A stretch of DNA of 64,000 nucleotides from Clostridia bacterium (GTDB lineage Bacteria > Bacillota > Clostridia > UBA1212 > UBA1255): NCBI GenBank assembly GCA_017517275.1, contig JAFWZX010000023.1, forward strand, positions 1 to 64,000. Reading direction: 5' to 3'. The translations under genes and the position numbers were made by a program. Under the pieces are notes generated by a model, which was not told where the DNA came from, did not search any database, and saw only the letters and a program-made list of their open reading frames with translations. Shown here one piece after another: positions 53,601 to 60,400 of this stretch. The first letter of the stretch is position 1; every line of letters starts with the position of its first letter.

Positions 53601-53723
53601 AAAGGTGTCGCCGTCTTTTCTAAGGTCAATACTCTTCTTAAAAACGTCATTTTCTCCCCAGAATTTCAATACTTTTTTTTCATTTTCAACAAAATTCAGG
53701 TTTGATGATACTTTATCGTACAT
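50592..53723 (-). CDS. ileS: Isoleucyl-tRNA synthetase, type 2 (eukaryote-like)
   Basis: A 1043-residue class I synthetase. The HIGH motif is PTANGKPHIGHVL (residues 55-58), KMSKS is QKMSKSKGNAVDP near residue 589, and the editing domain has VWTTTPWTLPSN and the TDGTGIVHIAPAFGEDD block. A C-terminal domain follows. HGLPVELEVEKLLG and PYCPRCGTPLSSHEVAQGY are hallmarks of the IleS2 branch, which is often less sensitive to mupirocin. ATG 53723 is set by GGAGGG; upstream in-frame codons are not needed. It has its own promoter at 53758-53786 and also lies downstream of the T-box-controlled ligase gene. Confidence 0.96.
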   Translation of the reverse strand: MYDKVSSNLNFVENEKKVLKFWGENDVFKKSIDLRKDGDTFTFYDGPPTANGKPHIGHVLTRVIKDLIPRYRTMKGDKVLRKAGWDTHGLPVELEVEKLLGLDGKEQIEQYGLEEFITKCKESVWKYKGMWEDFSDTVGFWADMDDPYVTYDNNFIESEWWALKQIWERGLLYKGFKIVPYCPRCGTPLSSHEVAQGYKDVKEKSVTVKMKQKGTDNTYFLVWTTTPWTLPSNVALCVNANIPYVKIKVEDEIYILAKDLISSNISQEYEILQEMQGSELENLEYEPLYSFKALDKKAYYVTLGDYVTTTDGTGIVHIAPAFGEDDAKIGRNYDLPFLQLVDSKGQMTPETPWAGTFCKDADKEIIKDLNMRGLMFKTLQYEHSYPFCWRCDTPLIYYARESWFIKMTEVKDELIANNNTINWIPESIGKGRFGDWLNNIQDWGISRDRYWGTPLNIWICDCGHKHAIGSIEELKSMSDNCPDDIELHRPYIDAVTIKCPKCGGSMTRTKEVIDCWFDSGSMPFAQWHYPFENKEIFDDNFPADFISEAVDQTRGWFYSLLAISTLIFHKAPYKNVIVLGLVQDENGQKMSKSKGNAVDPFEALAQFGADAIRWYFYSNSAPWLPNKFYAKAVQEGQRKFLGTLWNTYAFYVLYAEIDQFDPTKYTLDYDKLSVMDKWILSKLNTLVKNTDNNLSNYRITETSRDLQDFIDELSNWYVRRCRDRYWAKGMEQDKINAYMTLYTVLVTLCKISAPMIPFMTELIYRNIVVNVDKTAPISIHFCDYPVCNESYIDEELESQMKHVLDIVVLGREARNNTSIKTRQPLARMMVQADFELNEFYKEIVLEELNVKSLEFVKDADQYVTYTFKPQLKTLGPRLGKNIGKLKGILETVNGNEVMNELSSRGVFTVNIDGASYDLAKEDLLITTTHKEGYAVTQYGGVCVVLDITLSDSLIEEGFVREIISRIQTMRKEAGFEVMDHITIYQAKSDEIKKYLSNNEATVMDETLSDKIEYTDDICDSDVYVKDWNLNGIDVQLGVKRNAI

Positions 53724-53757
53724 ATAATTTTCCCTCCGTAACGTACTTATGCTCCCG

Positions 53758-53786
53758 ATGATAATATATCCCGGGAGCTGTGTCAA
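53758..53786 (-). promoter_or_regulatory. Promoter for ileS inside the intergenic gap
   Basis: TTGACA (53781-53786), 17 bases, TATCAT (53758-53763), the same hexamers and spacing as the promoter of the T-box leader. A GCTCCCG/CGGGAGC hairpin overlaps it. It would give a leader of about 30 bases without a T-box. Confidence 0.7.
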
Positions 53787-53795
53787 ATTTATCTT

Positions 53796-56066
53796 TTACA
53801 GCTTATTTCGCTGAATTTTACCACTTATTGTCTTCGGAAGTTCTTTTTTGAACTCAACGATCCTTGGATATTTGTAAGGAGCTGTTTTCTCCTTTACATA
53901 ATTCTGAATCTCTTTCTTAAGTTCAGGTGTGCCTTCCGTTCCGGCTGTAAGCACAATACTGGCCTTTACTACCTGGCCTCTTACTTCGTCAGGAGCAGCA
54001 GATACTCCGCACTCCACTACGTAAGGAAGCTCCATAATTACGCTCTCTATTTCAAACGGTCCTATGCGGTATCCGGAAGACTTGATTACGTCATCTGCTC
54101 TGCCTACGTACCAGAAGAATCCGTCAACGTCCTTCCATGCAAGATCTCTTGTATGATACATTCCGTCATGCCATACTTCTTTCGTTTTTTCATCATCAAG
54201 GTAATATCCCATAAATAGTCCGCAAGGGATTGTTTTGTCAGTACGAACAACAATCTCACCGGTCTCGCCACACGGGACTGGATTCCCGTCCGGATCTACC
54301 AGGTCAATGTCATACAGCGGGATTGCTTTACCCATAGAACCAAGCTTATAAGTATCACCTACCAGGTTACCGATTGTAAGCGTGGTCTCTGTCTGTCCGA
54401 AGCCCTCCATAACCTTAAGACCTGTTTGTGCTTCAATCTGTCTGAATACTTCCGGATTAAGAGCTTCTCCTGCAGTAGTCGCTTTCTTTACAGAGGACAA
54501 GTCGTATTTGGACAGATCTTGTTTTATCATCATTCTGTACATTGTAGGCGGTGCACAGAACGTTGTGATTTTATATTTGGCAAACAAAGGAAGAATATCT
54601 GCCGCATCGAATCTTGTAAAGTCATATACGAATACGATACCTTCACAGAACCATTGTCCGTACAATTTACCCCACAGAGCTTTGCCCCAACCTGTATCAG
54701 AAATTGTAAAATGAATCTTGTTTACTTGTACACAGTGCCAATATTTAGCTGTTATGAAATGGCCGAAGGGATATCTGTAATCGTGAAGTGCTATCTTCGG
54801 ATACCCTGTAGTGCCTGAAGTAAAGAACATAAGCATGGGATCTTTGCCGCAAGGTGAATCAGGAGTTCTTTCATATTTTCCTGAGAAGCGAACGTATTCG
54901 CTGTTAAAGTCGTGCCAGCCTTCTCTTTGTGAATTAACTAACAATTTTAATTTAACCTGAGGACATTTTTCACAGGCTTTGTCAACTTCCGCTTCAAGTA
55001 CAGGGTCATTTGCGCAAATTATTGTGTTTACCCCTGCTGCATCAAATCTGTATACAAGGTCGTGTTCTTTCAAAAGATTTGTCGCAGGAATTGCTATCGC
55101 GCCAAGTTTGTGCAGACCTAAGATTGCAAACCAGAACTGGTACGTACGTCTTAATATAAGCATTACTCTGTCGCCGCGTTTGATGCCAAGGGATGCAAAA
55201 TAATTTGCACACTGGTTTGAGGCTCTCTTCATATCTGCAAATGTGAAAATGTGTTCCGTCTTGTCGCAATCTAAGTGAATCATTGCAGTAGCATCAGGTT
55301 TCTTTTCTGCAAGACCGTCTACGATATCAAATGCAAAATTAAATTTATCTTCTTCCGGAAATGAAATCTGGCGAAGAACGCCGTTCTCATCAACTTTTGC
55401 ATCGACAAATTTATCTGCGATAATAGAATCTGTCTGGCCGGCAGTAACAAGTGTGTTCGTTGTTTCCTCTGCTGCCTGTTCATTTTCGCCGGACATAACT
55501 ACTGCAAGGAATTGGCAGGAACTTCCATCAACCGCAATCATTCCGTGAGGTGTGGAGCTGTTATAATAAATAGAGTCGCCTTCTTCTAATATCTCAATGT
55601 GCTCTCCTACTTGAACCTTTAATTTTCCTTTTAATATAAGGTCAAACTCCTGACCGGAATGTTTTGACAAATGAATAGGCTCGCTTTGCTGCTTTGCCGA
55701 ATATTCGTACGTGACGTAATACGGCTCTGCTAATTTAGAACGGAAAGACGGCGCTAAATTTCTAATGTCAATGCCGTCTTCTTTTGCTGTTTGAGTTGCA
55801 GTTCCTTTACGTGTTACTGTGTACGAAACCAGCTTTGCCGTAGAGCCTTCTAATAACTCTTTCATATCAATACCGAAGGTAAGTGCACATTTATGAAGAA
55901 ACGAGAAAGGCAAATCTACCTTCCCTTCCTCGAAAGCGACATATTGCGCTTCAGTTACCTCTGTTTTCTGCGCCATTTCTGCCGTAGAAATGCTCATTAC
56001 TTCACGCATTTCACGGATTCTCTGGCTTACTTCAGCCAGCATGTTCATCGTTGTGTTGTTTTCCAT
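53796..56066 (-). CDS. XRE-cupin-AMP-forming acyl-CoA ligase fusion
   Basis: A 756-residue cytoplasmic protein joining a regulator-like head to an enzyme. Residues 12-72 are a Cro/C1 helix-turn-helix (MSISTAEMAQKTEVTEAQYV). Residues 125-195 are a cupin (HSGQEFDLILKGKLKVQVG, SSTPHGMIAV). Residues 240-756 are an ACSM/acetyl-CoA-synthetase-like ligase with SGTTGYPK (417-424), EGFGQTETT, HTRDLAWKDVDGFFWYVGR and KTISGKIQR (predicted catalytic Lys750). The substrate is likely a fatty or branched acid, and the head may sense it and bind DNA. GGAG precedes ATG 56066. An isoleucine-type T-box precedes the gene, and ileS follows after 72 bases. Confidence 0.85.
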   Translation of the reverse strand: MENNTTMNMLAEVSQRIREMREVMSISTAEMAQKTEVTEAQYVAFEEGKVDLPFSFLHKCALTFGIDMKELLEGSTAKLVSYTVTRKGTATQTAKEDGIDIRNLAPSFRSKLAEPYYVTYEYSAKQQSEPIHLSKHSGQEFDLILKGKLKVQVGEHIEILEEGDSIYYNSSTPHGMIAVDGSSCQFLAVVMSGENEQAAEETTNTLVTAGQTDSIIADKFVDAKVDENGVLRQISFPEEDKFNFAFDIVDGLAEKKPDATAMIHLDCDKTEHIFTFADMKRASNQCANYFASLGIKRGDRVMLILRRTYQFWFAILGLHKLGAIAIPATNLLKEHDLVYRFDAAGVNTIICANDPVLEAEVDKACEKCPQVKLKLLVNSQREGWHDFNSEYVRFSGKYERTPDSPCGKDPMLMFFTSGTTGYPKIALHDYRYPFGHFITAKYWHCVQVNKIHFTISDTGWGKALWGKLYGQWFCEGIVFVYDFTRFDAADILPLFAKYKITTFCAPPTMYRMMIKQDLSKYDLSSVKKATTAGEALNPEVFRQIEAQTGLKVMEGFGQTETTLTIGNLVGDTYKLGSMGKAIPLYDIDLVDPDGNPVPCGETGEIVVRTDKTIPCGLFMGYYLDDEKTKEVWHDGMYHTRDLAWKDVDGFFWYVGRADDVIKSSGYRIGPFEIESVIMELPYVVECGVSAAPDEVRGQVVKASIVLTAGTEGTPELKKEIQNYVKEKTAPYKYPRIVEFKKELPKTISGKIQRNKL

Positions 56067-56103
56067 ACCAATTACTCCTATCTGTTGATAAAATTAATTG
56101 AAT

Positions 56104-56404
56104 AAAAAAACTCGTCTCAAGTTCATACTTGAGACGAGTATATAACCCGCGGTACCACTCAATTTGCGATTCGCCTGATCTTCAATACGATTAGAGAATA
56201 CGCCCCTTTGGGGACTCTGACAAGTCCTGTGCTTTAACGCAGCCTCACGTGAACCTTTAATTAACGGCATATGCCGTTGTTCGAGATTCAAGCTCAGAAG
56301 TGATAGGTTCTATTAGACTTTGTGATATCGGCTCTCAGCAAATGCCGTACTCTCTGTGAATAACTCCATCTAAACCGTCTTCGTCACAGCTTTTTTATTC
56401 AATT
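56104..56404 (-). promoter_or_regulatory. T-box leader with isoleucine specifier
   Basis: This 400-base gap between the ligase gene and kdgK is a T-box riboswitch. The T-box sequence TGGTACCGCGG is at about 56148-56158. The terminator CTCGTCTCAAG / CTTGAGACGAG (56111-56138) is followed by seven T. Stem I spans about 56291-56391, with an AGAGAG bulge and a GCTGAGAGCCG distal loop. The 3' strand reads CCT-ATC-ACTTCTGAGCT, giving the specifier ATC (Ile, 56302-56304). A second ATC at 56324-56326 fits less well. Uncharged tRNA-Ile would prevent termination and allow the ligase (and, by readthrough, ileS) to be made. Confidence 0.88.
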
Positions 56405-56410
56405 GTCGTG

Positions 56411-56439
56411 ATGATATCACTTAGTTTTATAAGTGTCAA
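56411..56439 (-). promoter_or_regulatory. Promoter of the T-box leader
   Basis: TTGACA (56434-56439), 17 bases, TATCAT (56411-56416) on the - strand. The region between it and kdgK (56440-56469) shows nothing more. Confidence 0.8.
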
Positions 56440-56469
56440 TATTTTTTTTTGAGATTTCTTTATACGGTC

Positions 56470-57492
56470 TTACCGTTGAACTCTGCCGCTGGCATTTCCG
56501 TTCATTAATGTCTTAACCTCTGCGCAACTTACCATATTATAGTCACCTTCAATAGAATGTTTGAGAACACTTGCACTTACGGCAAATTCTACGCAATCTT
56601 GAGCTGCATATCCACTGATGAGGGAATAAATTAGTCCGGCTCCAAAGGAATCTCCGCCCCCTACGCGGTCTACAATATGCATAAGATATTTCTTGGAAAA
56701 ATACGGCTTATACTCGTAATAAAAAAGTGCGGAAAAGTAATTGTCATTAGCAGACAAACTCTGACGAAGAGTAATCGCAACTCCCTTAAAGGAGTATTTT
56801 TCAGTAAGCTGTCGAGCAACACTGATATAACCCTCATTGTCAATCAAACCGGAATCTACGTCTGTATTTTCTGCTTCAATTCCAAAAACATCTTTAGCAT
56901 CCTCTTCGTTTGCGATGAGATAGTCAACGTATTTACAAAGCCCGTTCATAACAGAACCGGCCTTTTCACGACTCCAAAGCTTCTTTCGGTAGTTCAAATC
57001 GCAAGATACAGTAATTCCCCGTGCTTTCGCAGCCTGAACTGCTTCAAGGCATATTTGGGCCGTAGCATCAGACAAAGCGGGTGTTATGCCTGTAAAATGA
57101 AACCAATCTGCACCACTGAAAATAGTATCCCAGTTAAAATCACTGCTTACAGCCGTTGAAATAGATGAATAAGCTCTGTCGTATATTACCTTTGAAGGTC
57201 TTTGACTGGCACCCTTTTCACAATAATAAATACCTACACGGTCTCCTCCGCGAACAATCAAGCTTGTATCTACGCCGAACCTACGAAGGGAATTTACGGC
57301 AGATTGACCGATCTCGTGGGCAGGAAGTTTTGTGATAAAAGCAGCATCCATACCATAATTCGCAAGACTCACCGCTACGTTTGCTTCCGCCCCTCCGAAC
57401 GTAGCTTCATATTTTTCACTTTGAACAAATCTTAAATAGTTTTCAGGTGCGAGGCGCAACATAACCTCGCCGAAGGTAATTATTCTGCCCAT
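56470..57492 (-). CDS. kdgK: 2-dehydro-3-deoxygluconokinase, PfkB family
   Basis: A 340-residue ribokinase-fold kinase converting KDG to KDPG. The N-terminus has TFGEVMLRLAPENYLRF and EATFGGAEANVAVSLANYG, typical for KdgK. The C-terminal ATP/anion-hole motif is DRVGGGDSFGAGLIYSL with the catalytic Asp. It overlaps the KDPG aldolase by 13 bases, so the pair completes the uronate/Entner-Doudoroff branch. No isomerase or uronate reductase is visible. Confidence 0.95.
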   Translation of the reverse strand: MGRIITFGEVMLRLAPENYLRFVQSEKYEATFGGAEANVAVSLANYGMDAAFITKLPAHEIGQSAVNSLRRFGVDTSLIVRGGDRVGIYYCEKGASQRPSKVIYDRAYSSISTAVSSDFNWDTIFSGADWFHFTGITPALSDATAQICLEAVQAAKARGITVSCDLNYRKKLWSREKAGSVMNGLCKYVDYLIANEEDAKDVFGIEAENTDVDSGLIDNEGYISVARQLTEKYSFKGVAITLRQSLSANDNYFSALFYYEYKPYFSKKYLMHIVDRVGGGDSFGAGLIYSLISGYAAQDCVEFAVSASVLKHSIEGDYNMVSCAEVKTLMNGNASGRVQR

Positions 57493-58031
57493 TTACTAAG
57501 CGCCTCCTCAACAAAGAATGTACCTCCGACGGCCGCAACATTGTCACAAGCAAGGAATTCTTCAAGATTATCCCGATTAATGCCGCCGGTGGGAATGAAC
57601 TTAACTTGCGGGAACGGCGCCGCAAGAGCCTTTAAGCCCTTAAGGCCTCCATAAATATTTGCAGGGAAAAATTTTACAGTTGTAATGCCAAGACTAAGTG
57701 CCGTCATAATCTCTGTCGGCGTAACACATCCAGGATAATATGGAATATTTCGAGCTGCACATACTGCTGCAACCTCCTTGCTAAGGCCGGGAGATACGAT
57801 AAACGCAGCGCCGGCATCAATTGCTCTGAAACACTGCTCTTCATTTATAACCGTGCCGGCACCGATGTCCATGTCAGGATATTCAGTCTTAGCCAAACAG
57901 ATTGCTTCTGCCGCGCAAGGCGTACGGAACGTAATTTCCGCACAATTAATGCCGCTTTTCTTAAGAGCCTGCATTATTTTACGTGTATCGTTAATATCTT
58001 TAATAACAACTACCGGGATTAATTTATCCAT
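57480..58031 (-). CDS. eda: KDPG/KHG aldolase
   Basis: A 183-residue class I aldolase splitting KDPG to pyruvate and glyceraldehyde-3-P. AEITFRTPCAAEAI (catalytic Glu), GAGTVINEEQ, FIVSPGL, PGCVTPTEIM, TVKFFPANI (Schiff-base Lys) and FIPTGGI are in the right order. The N-terminus is about 15-20 residues shorter than usual, so the first helix may be trimmed. GAGGT precedes ATG 58031. It overlaps kdgK and follows the tiny ORF at 58036. Confidence 0.94.
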   Translation of the reverse strand: MDKLIPVVVIKDINDTRKIMQALKKSGINCAEITFRTPCAAEAICLAKTEYPDMDIGAGTVINEEQCFRAIDAGAAFIVSPGLSKEVAAVCAARNIPYYPGCVTPTEIMTALSLGITTVKFFPANIYGGLKGLKALAAPFPQVKFIPTGGINRDNLEEFLACDNVAAVGGTFFVEEALSKWAE

Positions 58032-58035
58032 TTAT

Positions 58036-58137
58036 TTACCTCTTTCGCATAGTAACAATAGTACCTTTTCCCTCAATCTTTTCAGGAACGAGAAGCCTTT
58101 GCATTAAATCGTCACCGGTGAAAACGTATCCGCTCAC
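58036..58137 (-). CDS. Possible 33-residue small protein between amidase and eda
   Basis: A GTG-started ORF of 33 residues, beginning MSGYVFTGDDLMQRLLVPEK and ending TMRKR. A GGAG lies eight bases upstream of the GTG. Its stop is four bases before eda, and eda's ribosome site is inside it. The tight packing and protein-like composition speak for translation; no homolog is known to me. It may equally be the remains of a longer gene. Confidence 0.4.
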   Translation of the reverse strand: MSGYVFTGDDLMQRLLVPEKIEGKGTIVTMRKR

Positions 58138-58168
58138 CGATTATTCTCCATAGGTCTCATACACTGCT

Positions 58169-58741
58169 TCACATAAGTCCTCTGTTTTTTTTAACAGAAT
58201 ATTCTTGTAAATTACCACAATAAATCACTTTGCAACGATCCGTATCTCCCAAACACAGAAAATCTATCGGTTTGACAATCTGCGGCAAGGCTCCTGCAGA
58301 TATAATACCAAATCTAGTTAACATTTCCTTTGCAAACTCGCTACAATAATATCGTCTCACACTACTGTATCTTATATGTACGGCAGCAAGGAACAGCCCA
58401 AGATAGTTGTACTTGTACGTCTTTCTTTCCTCTAACATTTCTTCCATACAGCTTTTTAATTTATCAAACTGTTCAGTCGTAATCAGGATAGATAAGATAA
58501 CCACCTGCGTCTTATAAAAGCGCTTGAACGTACCGAATTTCGGCGATTCAGAGACAAAGCCTCCTATTACCGGGTTATATGGATTTGTGCGTCCAAAGGA
58601 GTACATATAGTCAAGATTGTCATCTAAAGCAATAGATACGTGATTGTACTCAGCCTTCGTAAAAAGTCTGAGCACTCTTGATAAGACAGTCCCTGTCTGG
58701 CTTAACACTATATATATTGTTTTAGAGTTTTCACCGACCAA
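58169..58741 (-). CDS. Permuted papain-like (YiiX/YebB type, C92) amidase
   Basis: A 190-residue cysteine-hydrolase-like protein. SKTIYIVLSQTGTVLSRVL begins the domain, NHVSIALDD carries the predicted His, and RYYCSEFAKEML the predicted Cys; the order His-then-Cys is the permuted NlpC/P60 arrangement. TTG 58741 is the start: GGAGG lies seven bases upstream and a perfect promoter just before. The frame is open further upstream, but that part overlaps the promoter and divergent gene. The reading frame ends within a sequence where an A8 run would, if shifted by one, extend the protein to 58141. Substrate is unknown. Confidence 0.72.
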   Translation of the reverse strand: MVGENSKTIYIVLSQTGTVLSRVLRLFTKAEYNHVSIALDDNLDYMYSFGRTNPYNPVIGGFVSESPKFGTFKRFYKTQVVILSILITTEQFDKLKSCMEEMLEERKTYKYNYLGLFLAAVHIRYSSVRRYYCSEFAKEMLTRFGIISAGALPQIVKPIDFLCLGDTDRCKVIYCGNLQEYSVKKNRGLM

Positions 58742-58771
58742 AATATATCCTCCAAAATATGTATCTCTTAG

Positions 58772-58800
58772 ATTATAGATTGTCCGAGTCGTTTTGTCAA
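58772..58800 (-). promoter_or_regulatory. Perfect consensus promoter for the C92 amidase-eda-kdgK unit
   Basis: TTGACA (58795-58800), 17 bases, TATAAT (58772-58777). It decides the downstream TTG start. Confidence 0.9.
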
Positions 58801-58832
58801 AAACTGTTGCGGAGATTATATAGCCTCTTTCC

Positions 58833-58861
58833 TTGCAATATATGACGCATTTTGGTATCAT
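58833..58861 (+). promoter_or_regulatory. Promoter of the prolyl-tRNA deacylase gene
   Basis: TTGCAA (58833-58838), 17 bases, TATCAT (58856-58861), divergent from the amidase promoter. Confidence 0.65.
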
Positions 58862-58886
58862 CTTCCACGGAAAAGAGGTTGTGTAC

Positions 58887-59438
58887 ATGGAAAATACCAT
58901 TTCTGAACTTATGAAAGGCCGTCCTTATGATTGCGCCGGCCGACTTGACAAAGAAATACGCTGTTATGATTTGCTTGACTCACTGAACATAGAATATTAT
59001 CGTATCGATCACCCGGCAGCTCCCAGTCGTGAAGCTTGCCGCGGATTAGATGATGTACTTGGTACACAAATATGCAAAAATCTTTTTTTGTGTAATCGCA
59101 AGCAAACAGAATTTTATCTTCTTATGATGCCTCTTGATAAAACGTTTTGTACCTCTGATGTTTCCCATCAGGTAGGATCTTCCAGATTATCTTTTGCTTC
59201 AGCAGATTATATGCAGGAATATCTTGATATCACGCCCGGGTCTGTCAGTATTCTCGGACTTATGAATGATAAAGAGCACAAAGTGCGGCTGCTGGTTGAC
59301 GAGGATATTTTAAACAGCAACTACGTAGGTTGTCACCCATGTATAAACACCAGCAGTCTGCGTTTTCATACAAAAGACCTTTTCGGTCCGATTCTCAAAG
59401 CATTAGACCACGAGATGACTCCGGTCAAGTTAAAGTAG
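58887..59438 (+). CDS. YbaK/ProX-type aminoacyl-tRNA deacylase
   Basis: A 183-residue cytoplasmic editing protein. EIRCYDLLDSLNIEYYRIDH, CKNLFLCNRKQTEFYLLMMP and the SVSILGLMNDKEHKVRLLVD block match the PrdX/ProX group that hydrolyses Ala-tRNA(Pro) or related mischarged tRNA. The catalytic Lys lies in the YLLMMPLDK region. AGAGG precedes ATG 58887. The gene stands alone, with its own promoter. Confidence 0.88.
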   Translation: MENTISELMKGRPYDCAGRLDKEIRCYDLLDSLNIEYYRIDHPAAPSREACRGLDDVLGTQICKNLFLCNRKQTEFYLLMMPLDKTFCTSDVSHQVGSSRLSFASADYMQEYLDITPGSVSILGLMNDKEHKVRLLVDEDILNSNYVGCHPCINTSSLRFHTKDLFGPILKALDHEMTPVKLK

Positions 59439-59481
59439 TTGCAAACTCCCGTCGTCTATATTTTATCAGAACTGTTAACGA

Positions 59482-59511
59482 TTGACAAAAACACTACCGT
59501 AATGGCATAAT
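59482..59511 (+). promoter_or_regulatory. Promoter of the lipid kinase gene
   Basis: Perfect TTGACA (59482-59487), 18 bases, CATAAT (59506-59511). The -10 is inside the hairpin at 59496-59517. Confidence 0.55.
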
Positions 59512-59525
59512 TACGGTGATTCTTT
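59496..59525 (+). terminator. Terminator of the deacylase gene overlapping the next promoter
   Basis: ACCGTAAT / ATTACGGT eight-base stem with a six-base loop, then GATTCTTTTT. It may also be an operator, since it covers the -10. Confidence 0.6.
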
Positions 59526-59539
59526 TTGCAGGTGAAAAT

Positions 59540-60400
59540 ATGAAAGAAATATATGTATACAATCCGGCAGCAGGCAGAGGAAACTGTTCTTGCCTCCCTG
59601 AAAACGTTTATTACACAACGTGCCCCGGAGATTGCCGCAGATATATCACACAAGAATGTTTACAGGATCCTTCTGCGCACTTTACAGTTTACGGCGGAGA
59701 CGGGACTTTAAACGAAGCTGTTTGCGGTATTATGGATGCCCAATGTGGCAAGAGCGCGTATCTGACAGCCGTTGCCAGCGGTTCAGGTAACGATACCGTT
59801 AAAACGCTCCCTTCAGATAAAGGACTTGCGCTTAATTTGGACGTTATAAAGCATAATGATCAGTATTCTATAAATATGCTTAATATGGGCTTTGACTGCA
59901 ACGTTGTTGCAACTCACAGTAAGATAAAGAAAAAATTCAAAATTGCCGGAAAAATCTCTTATATTTTAGGGGTTATCGTTGAGTTTTTTAAACCTTTCGG
60001 TGAAAATTTCTCAATAGAAGCCACCACTGTCGGCGGAGAAACTTTCTCTTACAGCGGACCTACTCTCTTGTGCTGTGTCTGTAACGGTCAATGGTGCGGC
60101 GGAAGCTTCCATAATTCACCGGCCTCCGATATGACAGACGGAGTATTGGAGCTTATGTTAGTTAAGAAGACCGGCCGATTGAGTTTTCTTAAATTAATCG
60201 GAAAATATAAAAACGGAACGTTAGTAGACAAAGATACATGCCGTGTTACCTTACCAAAATACAAAGATCTGGTTACGTATCTCAAGGTCAAATCAGTGAG
60301 AATCTCAGGCATAAAACAATATTGTGCCGACGGAGAGATTATTGCCGACACAAAAGTAGACGTTTGTGTAATGCCTGATGCTTTAAACTACTTAACCTAA
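59540..60400 (+). CDS. Diacylglycerol kinase family lipid kinase
   Basis: A 286-residue soluble lipid kinase of the DagK/YegS group. YNPAAGRGN, the VYGGDGTLNEAVCGIM catalytic block, VASGSGNDTVKTL and NMLNMGFDCNVVA are the conserved segments, with LCCVCNGQWCGGSFHNSP and a final CADGE near the C-terminus. It phosphorylates diacylglycerol or a similar lipid. ATG 59540 has only a weak AGGTG upstream. The 3' end overlaps the convergent thioesterase gene by nine bases. Confidence 0.87.
   Translation: MKEIYVYNPAAGRGNCSCLPENVYYTTCPGDCRRYITQECLQDPSAHFTVYGGDGTLNEAVCGIMDAQCGKSAYLTAVASGSGNDTVKTLPSDKGLALNLDVIKHNDQYSINMLNMGFDCNVVATHSKIKKKFKIAGKISYILGVIVEFFKPFGENFSIEATTVGGETFSYSGPTLLCCVCNGQWCGGSFHNSPASDMTDGVLELMLVKKTGRLSFLKLIGKYKNGTLVDKDTCRVTLPKYKDLVTYLKVKSVRISGIKQYCADGEIIADTKVDVCVMPDALNYLT

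Noticed and set aside
53750-53777. Terminator between the ligase gene and ileS
   Set aside because: The GCTCCCG hairpin lacks a T-run and overlaps a consensus promoter.
56320-56330. Alternative ATC as T-box specifier
   Set aside because: Lies just after the distal loop; the ATC followed by ACTTCTGAG at 56302 matches the usual specifier context better.
56677-57159. 160-codon + strand frame opposite kdgK
   Set aside because: Antisense shadow; kdgK is complete and conserved.
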